Positions 15,251 to 23,490 of a DNA stretch of 36,873 nt are shown here, piece after piece. Each line of letters begins with the position of its first letter. Position 1 is the first letter of the stretch. A program made the translations under genes and the position numbers. The notes under the pieces are model-generated. The model searched no databases. It saw only the letters and a list, made by a program, of their open reading frames with translations, and was not told the DNA's origin. Origin of the DNA: Nanobdellota archaeon (GTDB lineage Archaea; Nanobdellota; Nanobdellia; Parvarchaeales; Parvarchaeaceae); contig JAJZLM010000014.1 in assembly GCA_021850635.1 (NCBI GenBank), forward strand, positions 1 through 36,873, written 5' to 3'.

Positions 15251-15774
15251 AATATAAATTCGGCAGCGGAGACGATGGGAGGACTAGCACATACGGCGGA
15301 AGAGTCAATAAGACCGACGTGCTAATAAAGGCTATAGGTGATATAGACGAGCTAAGTGCTTTCATAGGCAACGCGATGTCAAACCTAAGCGATTCTAAAG
15401 TATACGATACTTTGAAGTCTATAGAATACGACCTATATCTTATAAGTGCGAACATCGCAGGCTACAAAAAAGAGAAAGATGTAAAAAAGATATCCGAGGA
15501 CGACGTTGCTAGATTGGATAATGAAATATTGGTTTATTCTAAGAACCTGAATGATATAACTGGTTTTGTGTACCCTAATGGCAGCATGTCTGCCACATCC
15601 ATAAACATCTGCAGGACTATAGCCAGAAGAGCTGAAAGGAGCGTGCTCGAAGTAAAGGATTCTGATGCTTCAGTAAAAAGATACATGAATAGGCTGTCTT
15701 CCCTTCTTTTTGTTATGTTCAGATACTTGAACAATGCAGACGAATCCAATGAGGAGAAATTTAACAAAGATTAG
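15247..15774 (+). CDS. PduO-type ATP:cob(I)alamin adenosyltransferase
   Basis: The enzyme transfers the adenosyl group of ATP to cob(I)alamin to make coenzyme B12. The 175-residue protein follows the family: N-terminal nucleotide loop GSGDDGRTST with GGRVNKTD, then AIGDIDELSAFIG, the FVYPNGS segment, ICRTIARRAERSVL, and YMNRLSSLLFVMFRYLN. The usual YTRTGDDG reads FGSGDDG. No other B12 gene is seen; a class II ribonucleotide reductase elsewhere would be an obvious user of the cofactor. It is coupled to the winged-helix gene. Confidence 0.88.
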   Translation: MKYKFGSGDDGRTSTYGGRVNKTDVLIKAIGDIDELSAFIGNAMSNLSDSKVYDTLKSIEYDLYLISANIAGYKKEKDVKKISEDDVARLDNEILVYSKNLNDITGFVYPNGSMSATSINICRTIARRAERSVLEVKDSDASVKRYMNRLSSLLFVMFRYLNNADESNEEKFNKD

Positions 15775-15784
15775 GTACACAGTT

Positions 15785-16300
15785 TCAAACTACAATAGCT
15801 CTAGTCCTTATACCCAATTTTTTGCCGATTTTATGAGCAGCTGTCTTTGCATGTACAAGATTGACATCCCCAACATGTATCTCAAACAGCCTTCCACCCG
15901 CTCTGACTACGGCTGCAAGTCCTATAGGTTTTCCAAATGATTTCTGCATACCTGACGAGAAACGGTCGGCTCCTGCACCAGTAGCAAGTTTGTGCTCCCT
16001 GAGAACTTGGTGTGGGTAGGCTATCACAATAAGATGAAAGTTCTGGTCCCCTACATTGTCTGTAAGGTACTTGTTCGCGACGATTCTCGCAGCTTCTATT
16101 GCATTATCCCTTATCTGGAGAGTGTTCTCCGACAAAACCATCACCATCCTATCAAATTTCTGCTTGCTGTTGCCAGAGTGGTACTGCGTTATCTTCGGGG
16201 ATTGAGCCATTTTGACGTAATTTGTAGCCTTATATTTAGACTTCCTAGTATAAGGTATCTTCAGTCCTCTGTACGACCTTCCAGGTCTAAGTTTTCCCAT
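15785..16300 (-). CDS. rpl10e: Large ribosomal subunit protein uL16 (archaeal L10e)
   Basis: uL16/L10e lies near the A-site and P-site tRNA elbow on the 50S subunit. The 171-residue product begins GKLRPGRSYRGLKIPYTRKSK and has VLREHKLATGAGADRFSSGM followed by GKPIGLAAVVRAG, all conserved. It ends AHKIGKKLGIRTRAIVV. It has its own promoter (CTTTAAATAG at 16331-16340) and converges on the adenosyltransferase gene. Confidence 0.96.
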   Translation of the reverse strand: MGKLRPGRSYRGLKIPYTRKSKYKATNYVKMAQSPKITQYHSGNSKQKFDRMVMVLSENTLQIRDNAIEAARIVANKYLTDNVGDQNFHLIVIAYPHQVLREHKLATGAGADRFSSGMQKSFGKPIGLAAVVRAGGRLFEIHVGDVNLVHAKTAAHKIGKKLGIRTRAIVV

Positions 16301-16330
16301 ATCCTATATCCATTTATTTGGAAATTTACT

Positions 16331-16340
16331 CTATTTAAAG
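16331..16340 (-). promoter_or_regulatory. TATA box of the L10e gene
   Basis: CTTTAAATAG on the minus strand, about 35 bases before the ATG at 16300. It would give a leader of roughly ten bases. Confidence 0.5.
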
Positions 16341-16343
16341 CTT

Positions 16344-16356
16344 GGCGGACCCCGCC
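16344..16356. other. Short GC hairpin between top6A and L10e
   Basis: GGCGG-ACC-CCGCC forms a perfect five-base-pair stem in otherwise AT-rich intergenic DNA. It lies 26 bases past the top6A stop and just upstream of the L10e TATA box. It could end the upstream transcript or stabilise its 3' end. There is no U tract, so a terminator call is only tentative. Confidence 0.4.
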
Positions 16357-16381
16357 ATCGTCGGTTCTGTCATCTAGTGGT

Positions 16382-17509
16382 TCAGTCTAGAAAATTCTTT
16401 TCTTTTAGCTTTTCTGGGAGATAATGCTCGGTCATGAATGAAAGACCCTTTGCGGTAAATGCATCGAGTTCGACTTTAGCGCCAAGCTTCTCCATCTTGC
16501 TCAGCTCTTCCATCCATTGCTTGCTTTTCTTGAACCATTCATAGTTCTTTATCTGATTTAACCTAGATATGTCAACGTCCTTAAATTTGATGAGATGTCT
16601 TTTAAGTCCATATCTTTCTATATCATCCATAGTTAGTCCCATGAACTTCGCTTCGGGAAGAGCCAGCTTGTCAGATGCGCTTGCTAAGGTTATAGAACCG
16701 AACTTTATCGTGGAATATATGTATACCCCCCATATATCACCATCTGTCAGTATATACACCGGCAGATTGTGCTCCTTGTTAAGTCTCTGCAAAAGCCGTC
16801 TTATTCCTCTAGTAGCCTGCCCCTGACTTGCTATTATTATGCAGTTGAGCTTCTTCCACGCTTTGTCCTCGTTTAGTCTGTCCCATATAGTCTGCTTTTC
16901 CATGTATATCACGAATTTAGCGTCTATTTTCTTGAATATCAGGTCCTCGACGTTGCTAGGTATAGCCCAGCCGCCGCTCCCCATCTTTGACCAGTCTATA
17001 ACATCTCCTCTGTCTTCTACTACGACCTCTCCTGCCACAGCTCCGGCTTTATTAGCATTTATATGCAGTTGCTCCCTCGTTAGATCGGTTATCAGCTCTA
17101 AGTCCTCGATAGCTTTATTTGTCTCGGTTTGATCGTCTACTATGTCTATTTTCGTCCCAGGTATAGTCCTTCTTACCTGATAGAAAGCTGACCTTAGGCT
17201 TGTGTGCTTATCACTCTGTATAAGTTCTTTACTTAGAGCCGCCATCGCCACAGTCTGCACGAATTTTCTAACGTGTCCGACGTTTAGGAAATACCTTCTC
17301 GACAGTCCGCTTCCCATCATTAGTATCCTCTTTTCCTCGCTGTATGTCACATTCGACAATCCTCTGGTTGGAAGATCAAAATAAGGATTCTCTCCTTTGG
17401 ATATCTGATCGTATATTTTCTGTCCTAACTTGTCTAGAATTTCAGTGTTCTTTTTCTTCGATCCTTTTGTGTTGTCCGCCATATCCTCATTCTTCTCCGC
17501 TGCCATCAT
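16382..17509 (-). CDS. top6A: DNA topoisomerase VI subunit A (Spo11-like)
   Basis: Subunit A of the type IIB topoisomerase makes the double-strand break. The 375-residue protein has the catalytic Tyr110 in LRSAFYQVRRT, and Toprim residues Glu204 (YMEKQTI) and the DxD at 256-258 (ILTDGDIWG). In most Top6A the motif is DxDPYG; here PY is replaced by IW. It overlaps the top6B end by 23 bases if started at 17509. A start at 17482 (MADNTKG), four bases after the top6B stop, is an alternative. It forms an operon with Elp3, Pno1 and Top6B. Confidence 0.95.
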   Translation of the reverse strand: MMAAEKNEDMADNTKGSKKKNTEILDKLGQKIYDQISKGENPYFDLPTRGLSNVTYSEEKRILMMGSGLSRRYFLNVGHVRKFVQTVAMAALSKELIQSDKHTSLRSAFYQVRRTIPGTKIDIVDDQTETNKAIEDLELITDLTREQLHINANKAGAVAGEVVVEDRGDVIDWSKMGSGGWAIPSNVEDLIFKKIDAKFVIYMEKQTIWDRLNEDKAWKKLNCIIIASQGQATRGIRRLLQRLNKEHNLPVYILTDGDIWGVYIYSTIKFGSITLASASDKLALPEAKFMGLTMDDIERYGLKRHLIKFKDVDISRLNQIKNYEWFKKSKQWMEELSKMEKLGAKVELDAFTAKGLSFMTEHYLPEKLKEKNFLD

Positions 17510-19367
17510 CTTCTGAGACTGCGCTGTCGGCCGCTATCCTTTTTGAAACCACATCGTTGGTGCTCAAGGTCTCCTTGACGTGCGCCTCCACTTCTCCTTT
17601 CTTCTTTTCAAGCATATTTTCTATTCTAGCTTTTATATTCTTCTCGTCTATGCCTGTCAATTTGGAGAGCGAGAAAGCTAATTCTACACCGTACTTATCA
17701 AAAAGATTTATCCTCTCTTGGAATAGACTACTCCTGTGTTTTTTGTTAAGGAACTGTGATATATTTCTAACGAGTTCTTGCAGGGCTAGTTTTATTTCCT
17801 TGGTTATAACGGGATAGCTAGCTACGGCTGTCTTTCCCTCGTTCGTGTACGGCACCCACACTGAAGCGATATGTACTATGAAAACGAAAGGCCCTACAGG
17901 GACTCTATTATCCGTCTTGATGCCGTACCTACTGTAATCTACTCCTAAGAAGCTCTGTGTTATCGCGCACGAAGCTGAATCGAAAAGCAGCGGTATCTTG
18001 TTAGCATATCTAAGTAGGCTAGCCTTCTCGCCGCTTATGTTACCCCCGTACGCGACGGCTGCCTCTATCTGAAAAGGCATTCCTCTGTACACTTCCGGTT
18101 TTCTGCTTATGGCTTTCACGTATTCTGATTTAAACTCCAGCTTTAGTCTTTTCTCCAGTTCTTCTACCCCTATAGGTGAAAGACAATCTGTCTGCGGCCT
18201 CATTAGGTCCATCGACTGCAGCGCTTTCAGTATGGAATGTGCCTGCTCCCTGCTTATCTCATCTGGTTTAGTCTTAGTATCTAAGCCGACGCTTTTCACT
18301 GTGGACTCTGCTACCGCCCTACTTACCCTTGACAATTCATTCTCCAGAACGGAGACTACTGTCCTTTCTGTGGAGTTTTTAAGTATTCTCATGAAAATAC
18401 CTAACTCCAAGCCCTGCGGATGTGGTTTTATGGCGACAGATTCCTTAGGTAAATGGTCTGTAACCCGTTTGTATACGAATTTTTCATTGTTAGGGTTAGT
18501 ATAGTAAATATTAGCAGCTGGATTGACCAACGAAGTTCGTCTTATATATTCGTCTATGCCTTTGTTACCAGATACGTAAAGACCTTCGACCTCTATTTCT
18601 ATCTGTGTACCATGATCATACTGAAAATCTGCCTCGCCTTTCTCAAGCACTTCTGGTTCGTTCTTGCTTATGTTTATTTGTACCTTCATCATCATAGCCT
18701 TGCTCTGGCTAGATATCTTAGATATTACAGTCGCTGGTTTTCCTGTTGTAAGCTGCGCATACAAAACCGCCGAGTGTATCCCTATTCCTTGCTGCCCGCG
18801 GTTCTGTTTCATAGACTGAAACTTGCTTCCATAAAGCATCCTGCCGAATATATCAGGTATCTTAGACGCGAGTATGCCTGGTCCATTGTCCCTTATCATT
18901 ATTTTGAAAGTGGGGGCAGTTTTCTTTATACGCAGAGACGTGCCGTTTAGAGACGCGGACAGTCTGTCTTTTTCTTCGGATATAAGTATCTCAGAATCGC
19001 CCATTTTGAACGAAACTCTGCCCCCGCGTATCTGTTTCGTCTCGCTCTTGCCTTTATACAGTATAGAATACTGGTTCTTCTGCACGAAGAGTTGCGCTAT
19101 ACTTGTTTTCTCGTCTAATATCTGATAGTTGTCGCTCATTGGTTTTACTTCTATAGTTATCTCTGGGAGGCTGACCTGTTGTTTGTGCTTTTCCTGCATG
19201 TACCCTAGTTCTTCGCATGCGTCAAGGGAATTGTCAACTGCTTCCTTAACACAAGTAAGAAGTGCTTTCTGCTTGTTGTCAAAACCAAGCAGGTGCCTGT
19301 TTTTCTCAAAGAATTCCGTTACGCTTATAGCGCGCTGTTTTTTTGCTAACTCCTCGGCTACTTCCAT
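17487..19367 (-). CDS. top6B: DNA topoisomerase VI subunit B with a long N-terminal-domain insertion
   Basis: Subunit B is the GHKL ATPase that drives strand passage. It has the N box EAVDNSLDACEE (42-53), G1 box IRDNGPGI (158-165), G2 box GQQGIGIHSAV, and the transducer Lys in NEGKTAVASYP. The 626 residues include about 70 residues (roughly 82-152) between the strand after the N box and the G1 box that I do not expect in Top6B, where these motifs are closer. The insert has a beta-rich look (GGRVSFKMGDSEILISEE). The C-terminal tail is charged. Confidence 0.95.
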   Translation of the reverse strand: MEVAEELAKKQRAISVTEFFEKNRHLLGFDNKQKALLTCVKEAVDNSLDACEELGYMQEKHKQQVSLPEITIEVKPMSDNYQILDEKTSIAQLFVQKNQYSILYKGKSETKQIRGGRVSFKMGDSEILISEEKDRLSASLNGTSLRIKKTAPTFKIMIRDNGPGILASKIPDIFGRMLYGSKFQSMKQNRGQQGIGIHSAVLYAQLTTGKPATVISKISSQSKAMMMKVQINISKNEPEVLEKGEADFQYDHGTQIEIEVEGLYVSGNKGIDEYIRRTSLVNPAANIYYTNPNNEKFVYKRVTDHLPKESVAIKPHPQGLELGIFMRILKNSTERTVVSVLENELSRVSRAVAESTVKSVGLDTKTKPDEISREQAHSILKALQSMDLMRPQTDCLSPIGVEELEKRLKLEFKSEYVKAISRKPEVYRGMPFQIEAAVAYGGNISGEKASLLRYANKIPLLFDSASCAITQSFLGVDYSRYGIKTDNRVPVGPFVFIVHIASVWVPYTNEGKTAVASYPVITKEIKLALQELVRNISQFLNKKHRSSLFQERINLFDKYGVELAFSLSKLTGIDEKNIKARIENMLEKKKGEVEAHVKETLSTNDVVSKRIAADSAVSEDDGSGEE

Positions 19368-19870
19368 AATTCGATGTTTTCAAGTTTTCTCCTGTCTATC
19401 GCAGAGAACACACTATTATGCTTTGCACCGCTTAAAAGCATTTCTATGGCTTCTACTGCTAGGTTGATATTCTGATACGGACCTATCACACTTACCGTTT
19501 TACCGAACACCTTGATATAACACCCTGTGGCGATGCTTAATCTCTTCTTTATAAGTCCCCTCGTGCCTATTATCCTCCCCTTAAGCTCTTCCTGTCTGTT
19601 CTTAGAGCCGGAATAATCGCCTACGTTTATTATAGCGAGATCGTACGCATCGTCCAAAAGCAAGGAAGACGTCTTAGAATCGAACCCTCTGTTGAACGCT
19701 AGAACTGCGTTCTTAGCGAGAAGTATACCGAACCCGCTTTCAGCCGATAGAGTCACTATGCTCTTGTTTATCTTTATGGACACCCCGCTATCTGTAATAG
19801 CCTTTATGAATTTTTTCTGACCTTCTAGTTTTTCCGCCCGTATTGCCGTTATGTTTATCTGCTCTTCCAT
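19358..19870 (-). CDS. KH-domain protein of the Pno1/Dim2 type
   Basis: Archaeal Pno1/Dim2-like proteins bind the 3' end of 16S rRNA during small-subunit maturation. The 170-residue product has two KH-like units; the second carries the GxxG as IIGTRGLIKKRLSIATGC followed by SVIGPYQNINLAVEAIEMLLSGAKHNSVF, the signature end of this family. It overlaps top6B by ten bases and starts four bases after the Elp3 stop. Translation-linked role with Elp3 is consistent with the operon. Confidence 0.88.
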   Translation of the reverse strand: MEEQINITAIRAEKLEGQKKFIKAITDSGVSIKINKSIVTLSAESGFGILLAKNAVLAFNRGFDSKTSSLLLDDAYDLAIINVGDYSGSKNRQEELKGRIIGTRGLIKKRLSIATGCYIKVFGKTVSVIGPYQNINLAVEAIEMLLSGAKHNSVFSAIDRRKLENIELWK

Positions 19871-19874
19871 ATAG

Positions 19875-21443
19875 TTATAACTCCCTCACCATATAATTAT
19901 CTTCCAGATTATAACCTAATTTTCTATAGTATTCTCTTACTCCCACTCCAGAGATCACCTTTACACTGCGCATTGAATATTCATTCGCTGCGATTTTTTC
20001 GGCTTCGGCCAGCAGAGCTTTTCCTACGCCATTGTGTTGGAACCCGCTCTTGATTTTTCCATCTATAGTTTTCTGCTCGCCGTATACGTGCAACTCCCTC
20101 ACCAAAGCTTCCGATTTATCGTTAGGTATGCGCAAACGCAGAAAACCCACTATAGCATCGTTGGCTATGTCATCTACGCTTAGGAATATCTCATCTCCCA
20201 CAGATGCGCGATAATCCTCTCTTCTCATCCTTAGCTCAGGATCTTCTGACAGCTCTACGTGTCCTATTTCCCTGCTTCTTATATCGTTAGGCTTTCTACC
20301 CATATTTTTTATCCTTTCTAATACTAGCTGCCTCAGGTTAGTCGACTTAACACCGTCTTCTATCAGATTGGAAGGTATGTCCCTATCAACCCTCATTATC
20401 CTTAACCACTTTGGAGAGTTGATTTCTGCTTCTGCTATCAAGTTAATTACATCATCTAGTGGATAAACCTTATGTTTTCCGGCTACCCACATCTTATAAA
20501 GAGCCGTGCCTTTTATTACGAGCGTAGGATAAATTTTTATTGCATCAGGTCTTAATTCTTCGTCGTTCCATATTGCCTTCAAGCTCTCCCTATCCTTATC
20601 GATATCGGAGAAAGGCATGTTTAGCATAACGTGGTAATCTACTTTAAACGCCCTGTCTTTCAACCTTCTTGTCGCATCCTTTACGTCTTTTATCGTGTGG
20701 CCTCTATTATTTCTTTCCAGCACATCGTCGTATATGCTCTGCATGCCTATTTCTACACGAGTTACTCCATAATCTATCATGTCGTTTATATCCTCAGCTC
20801 TGCATCGTTCAGGTTTGGTCTCCACTGCAAGAGCTACGCATCTTACTCCGGCGATTTCATTCTTTTTCTTCTCCTCATGAAGTGACGACTTCTTCCCCAC
20901 CTTTGAAATAGGAAAGTCATTCATGGCTCTGTAAATCTGAGTCATAAATTCTTCTCTATAATCCTTGGGCAGAGTCGTAAAAGTTCCACCTATCACTATC
21001 ACTTCGACTTTCTGTGGATGATATCCAAGAAAGAGATAGTGCTTAAGCCTTGCCTGTATCTGTAAGTATGGATCATACGAGTTAGCTGCTGCCCTCCTTG
21101 CAGCTGGTTCAAACCCAGTATAGCTCTGAGGAGTGTTTATCTTTGTCCCTCCTGGGCAGAATATGCAGGTTCCATGCGGGCAATCGTATGGTTTAGTCAT
21201 AAGCGCTACCACACTCACTCCCGACATAGTCCTTACCGGTTTTGATGCTAACGAAGTTGATAACCAAGATCTCTCTTCCTCTTTTAAAGAGGCCAATATC
21301 TCGCTGTTCTTAGGCATTTCCCTTATCCCTAATTCTGCACTAATCTTCCTTTTTTCAGCGAGTAGCTTCTTTTTATCATCTATTCTAGTATTTTCTATAG
21401 ACTCCTTTAACATTCTGGCGAACTTTTCTATGTTGTCTCCCAT
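19875..21443 (-). CDS. elp3: Elp3, tRNA U34 carboxymethyl-forming radical SAM/acetyltransferase
   Basis: Archaeal Elp3 alone modifies wobble uridine in tRNA from acetyl-CoA and SAM. The 522-residue protein has the radical SAM cluster C88-x4-C93-x2-C96 (CPHGTCIFCPGG), Elp3-specific MTKPYDCPHG, GGTFTTLPKDYREEF and RRLKDRAFKVDYHVMLNMP blocks, and a C-terminal GNAT domain with the acetyl-CoA loop HNGVGKALL and the YYRKLGY ending. It is the first gene of the operon with Pno1 and Topo VI. Leaderless-type AT-rich promoter region is shared with the divergent surface gene. Confidence 0.95.
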   Translation of the reverse strand: MGDNIEKFARMLKESIENTRIDDKKKLLAEKRKISAELGIREMPKNSEILASLKEEERSWLSTSLASKPVRTMSGVSVVALMTKPYDCPHGTCIFCPGGTKINTPQSYTGFEPAARRAAANSYDPYLQIQARLKHYLFLGYHPQKVEVIVIGGTFTTLPKDYREEFMTQIYRAMNDFPISKVGKKSSLHEEKKKNEIAGVRCVALAVETKPERCRAEDINDMIDYGVTRVEIGMQSIYDDVLERNNRGHTIKDVKDATRRLKDRAFKVDYHVMLNMPFSDIDKDRESLKAIWNDEELRPDAIKIYPTLVIKGTALYKMWVAGKHKVYPLDDVINLIAEAEINSPKWLRIMRVDRDIPSNLIEDGVKSTNLRQLVLERIKNMGRKPNDIRSREIGHVELSEDPELRMRREDYRASVGDEIFLSVDDIANDAIVGFLRLRIPNDKSEALVRELHVYGEQKTIDGKIKSGFQHNGVGKALLAEAEKIAANEYSMRSVKVISGVGVREYYRKLGYNLEDNYMVREL

Positions 21444-21498
21444 AATAAGATTATAATATCAGAGCGATTTAAAATTAAATATAAAGTTATTTGTGTAT

Positions 21499-23484
21499 AT
21501 GGGTAAAAAAGGGCAGTTTGTTACTATATTTTTCTCCGTTCTATTAATAGGAGTGATACTAGCAGTCCTTGCTCTAGAAGCCAATAATTTGCAGTCAAGT
21601 CAAAACATAGATATTCTGCAAAGCAGGGCTACAAGCAGTAGTGGAGTACTATCCGATTTAGCGTACCAATACTCGTTTTTCCAGAGACTCATGCCTTCCT
21701 CCCACGCACAAAGCATCTTTACCTCATCCTTTGGTGCGATAGCGGATGAATACTTCGGTAATTACGGGTTCAGCTTTACAAATGGACTTTCTCTATCTAA
21801 CAACGCCCAAAACGTTTCAGTCGATTCAATCGCACTGAAGATAACAAACACTCAATCATCGGCTACAGTCTCGCCGTTCCAGCAGCAGGTAGTGTTCGAC
21901 TCAGCACAGTACTCACAGTACGAAGCAAACAGCCTAAAAAACATACAATTCTCTTACTCAAATGGGACGGTGGTACCGTCTTGGCTGGAAGGAGGGAACA
22001 TAGCTGAATTTTTAAATGGTAGCAGTATATCTATACCGAATTCTACAAGTATGTATAACCTATGGCATAGCGGGGATCAGTATACTATTTCTGTGTGGGT
22101 TGACCTATCTTCCGTCTGCTCACAGAGTGTATGTAATGTCTTCCCAGCTGAAGACTTAGTACAAGTAGCCCAAGGATGTACATCAGGTATGGCAGTAGGC
22201 CCGGACAATTCTACCGGATTTAATATAGCGCTGATGCAGTGGAGTGGCAGTGGTGGTTGTACAAATGCTGGCGCCGAAGCTACACAAGACCAGTATGTAC
22301 CCTATAATAAGTGGGAATTTCTCACAGTAGAAGTACATTATAATCCTACTTCTCCAGGTTCATCTTGGTTTGCTTCCTGTGTTGGGACCACTTGCGATAA
22401 CAGCTCGTACATATTGGATGGAACAAACGAATATACCACAGGACAAACTATAATAGGTAAAATTGTAACAGGAGCAATTTCAAACCTACAAATATACAAT
22501 AAAACCCTGAGTATTGGACAGCTTAGTTACTTAAATTCCATTGGAGCCGGTGGTAGTCCTATCAGCAATTCCAATCTAGTGGCATGGTTGCCTCTTGCAG
22601 GCAATTCTAATGACAATAGCGTAAATGGAAATAATGGAGCCGCTACCAACGTAGAATACATAGGTACTGGGGCGTCTAGTACAAGTACGATTTACTGGCT
22701 GAAGATTGGGTCTATACCTGCAGCATCTTCATTAACAATATATATGTCATTTTACCCAAAGAGTTACAGCATGTTCAACTCATTGAACACAGGAGAAGCA
22801 CCACAGCTATCTCCAGTATATGGAGAATATGACAATATCGGCAATGTAATGAACAAGGGGTTAGAGTATCAAGTTTATTACGATCCTAGTGGAACCTGTG
22901 ATAGTACAAATTACCAAAACAACGTATATTCAGCTACCCTAAACAACGGCGCAACGATAAGTTCATGTGTAGCAATGTCATCGTCAACGGCTCCATTTTA
23001 TACTTCTTTGGGCAGCTCGCAAGATGTCAATGGGGCTACTGAGCCTAATGTTGTAATTAACTATCAAGAGGGATATTCCGGAGGGGGAGCATATCCTAAT
23101 CCACCCGTTTCAAACCCGGCAAATTCCTGGATAATAAAGGCAATAGGCTGGGCAGAAGTGAATTTATCAACCTCCTTTTCAGTAGAGTCAGATGACGGTA
23201 TTGGATTGGGTTATTCTACTTCTGCTTATGGAGGTAATGGAGCATACTGGCTTGGAGGAACATCCAATCCAAACAATCTTGTAAATGAGTGGCATGGCCA
23301 GGGAGCTACTACTTATTCCAGCACAATCTCGACAATAGGAACGCAGAGAATAGAGTTAGATTACTTTGAAGGTGGAGGCGGCGCATATACTGCATTGTGG
23401 TCCAATAATCTGATTGATTATTATTCTCCATCTGCGCCTCCAAATGGAGTAATGCCATCTATAATTTATAGCGGAATAGATTGA
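21499..23484 (+). CDS. Pilin-anchored multidomain surface protein (DUF2341 split by LamG, then PA14)
   Basis: The 661-residue product starts MGKKGQ followed by a hydrophobic helix, a class III/type IV pilin-like signal with cleavage before Q. Residues about 125-168 (SPFQQQVVF to VPSWLEG) match the first half of a DUF2341 domain. Residues about 185-390 look LamG/concanavalin-like (ISVWVDL, AISNLQIYNKTLS, LVAWLPLAGNSND). The second DUF2341 half follows (IYWLKIGSIPAASSLTIYMSF). Residues about 540-645 resemble PA14 (FSVESDDGIGLGY, RIELDYFEGGGG). LamG and PA14 often bind sugars, so an adhesin is likely. The ATG at 21499 is preferred to the GTG at 21493. Confidence 0.82.
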   Translation: MGKKGQFVTIFFSVLLIGVILAVLALEANNLQSSQNIDILQSRATSSSGVLSDLAYQYSFFQRLMPSSHAQSIFTSSFGAIADEYFGNYGFSFTNGLSLSNNAQNVSVDSIALKITNTQSSATVSPFQQQVVFDSAQYSQYEANSLKNIQFSYSNGTVVPSWLEGGNIAEFLNGSSISIPNSTSMYNLWHSGDQYTISVWVDLSSVCSQSVCNVFPAEDLVQVAQGCTSGMAVGPDNSTGFNIALMQWSGSGGCTNAGAEATQDQYVPYNKWEFLTVEVHYNPTSPGSSWFASCVGTTCDNSSYILDGTNEYTTGQTIIGKIVTGAISNLQIYNKTLSIGQLSYLNSIGAGGSPISNSNLVAWLPLAGNSNDNSVNGNNGAATNVEYIGTGASSTSTIYWLKIGSIPAASSLTIYMSFYPKSYSMFNSLNTGEAPQLSPVYGEYDNIGNVMNKGLEYQVYYDPSGTCDSTNYQNNVYSATLNNGATISSCVAMSSSTAPFYTSLGSSQDVNGATEPNVVINYQEGYSGGGAYPNPPVSNPANSWIIKAIGWAEVNLSTSFSVESDDGIGLGYSTSAYGGNGAYWLGGTSNPNNLVNEWHGQGATTYSSTISTIGTQRIELDYFEGGGGAYTALWSNNLIDYYSPSAPPNGVMPSIIYSGID

Positions 23485-23490
23485 CGTGAT

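Noticed and set aside
16355-16381. tRNA-5'-half-like string (GTCATCTAGTGGTTCAG) that might be part of a split tRNA
   Set aside because: The D stem does not pair, there is no acceptor partner or T arm nearby, and it lies between top6A and L10e; treated as chance.
19375-21456. Plus-strand ORFs over top6, elp3 and ftsY (60-250 residues)
   Set aside because: They lie opposite strongly conserved genes and show low-complexity Ser/Phe/Leu composition typical of antisense shadows.
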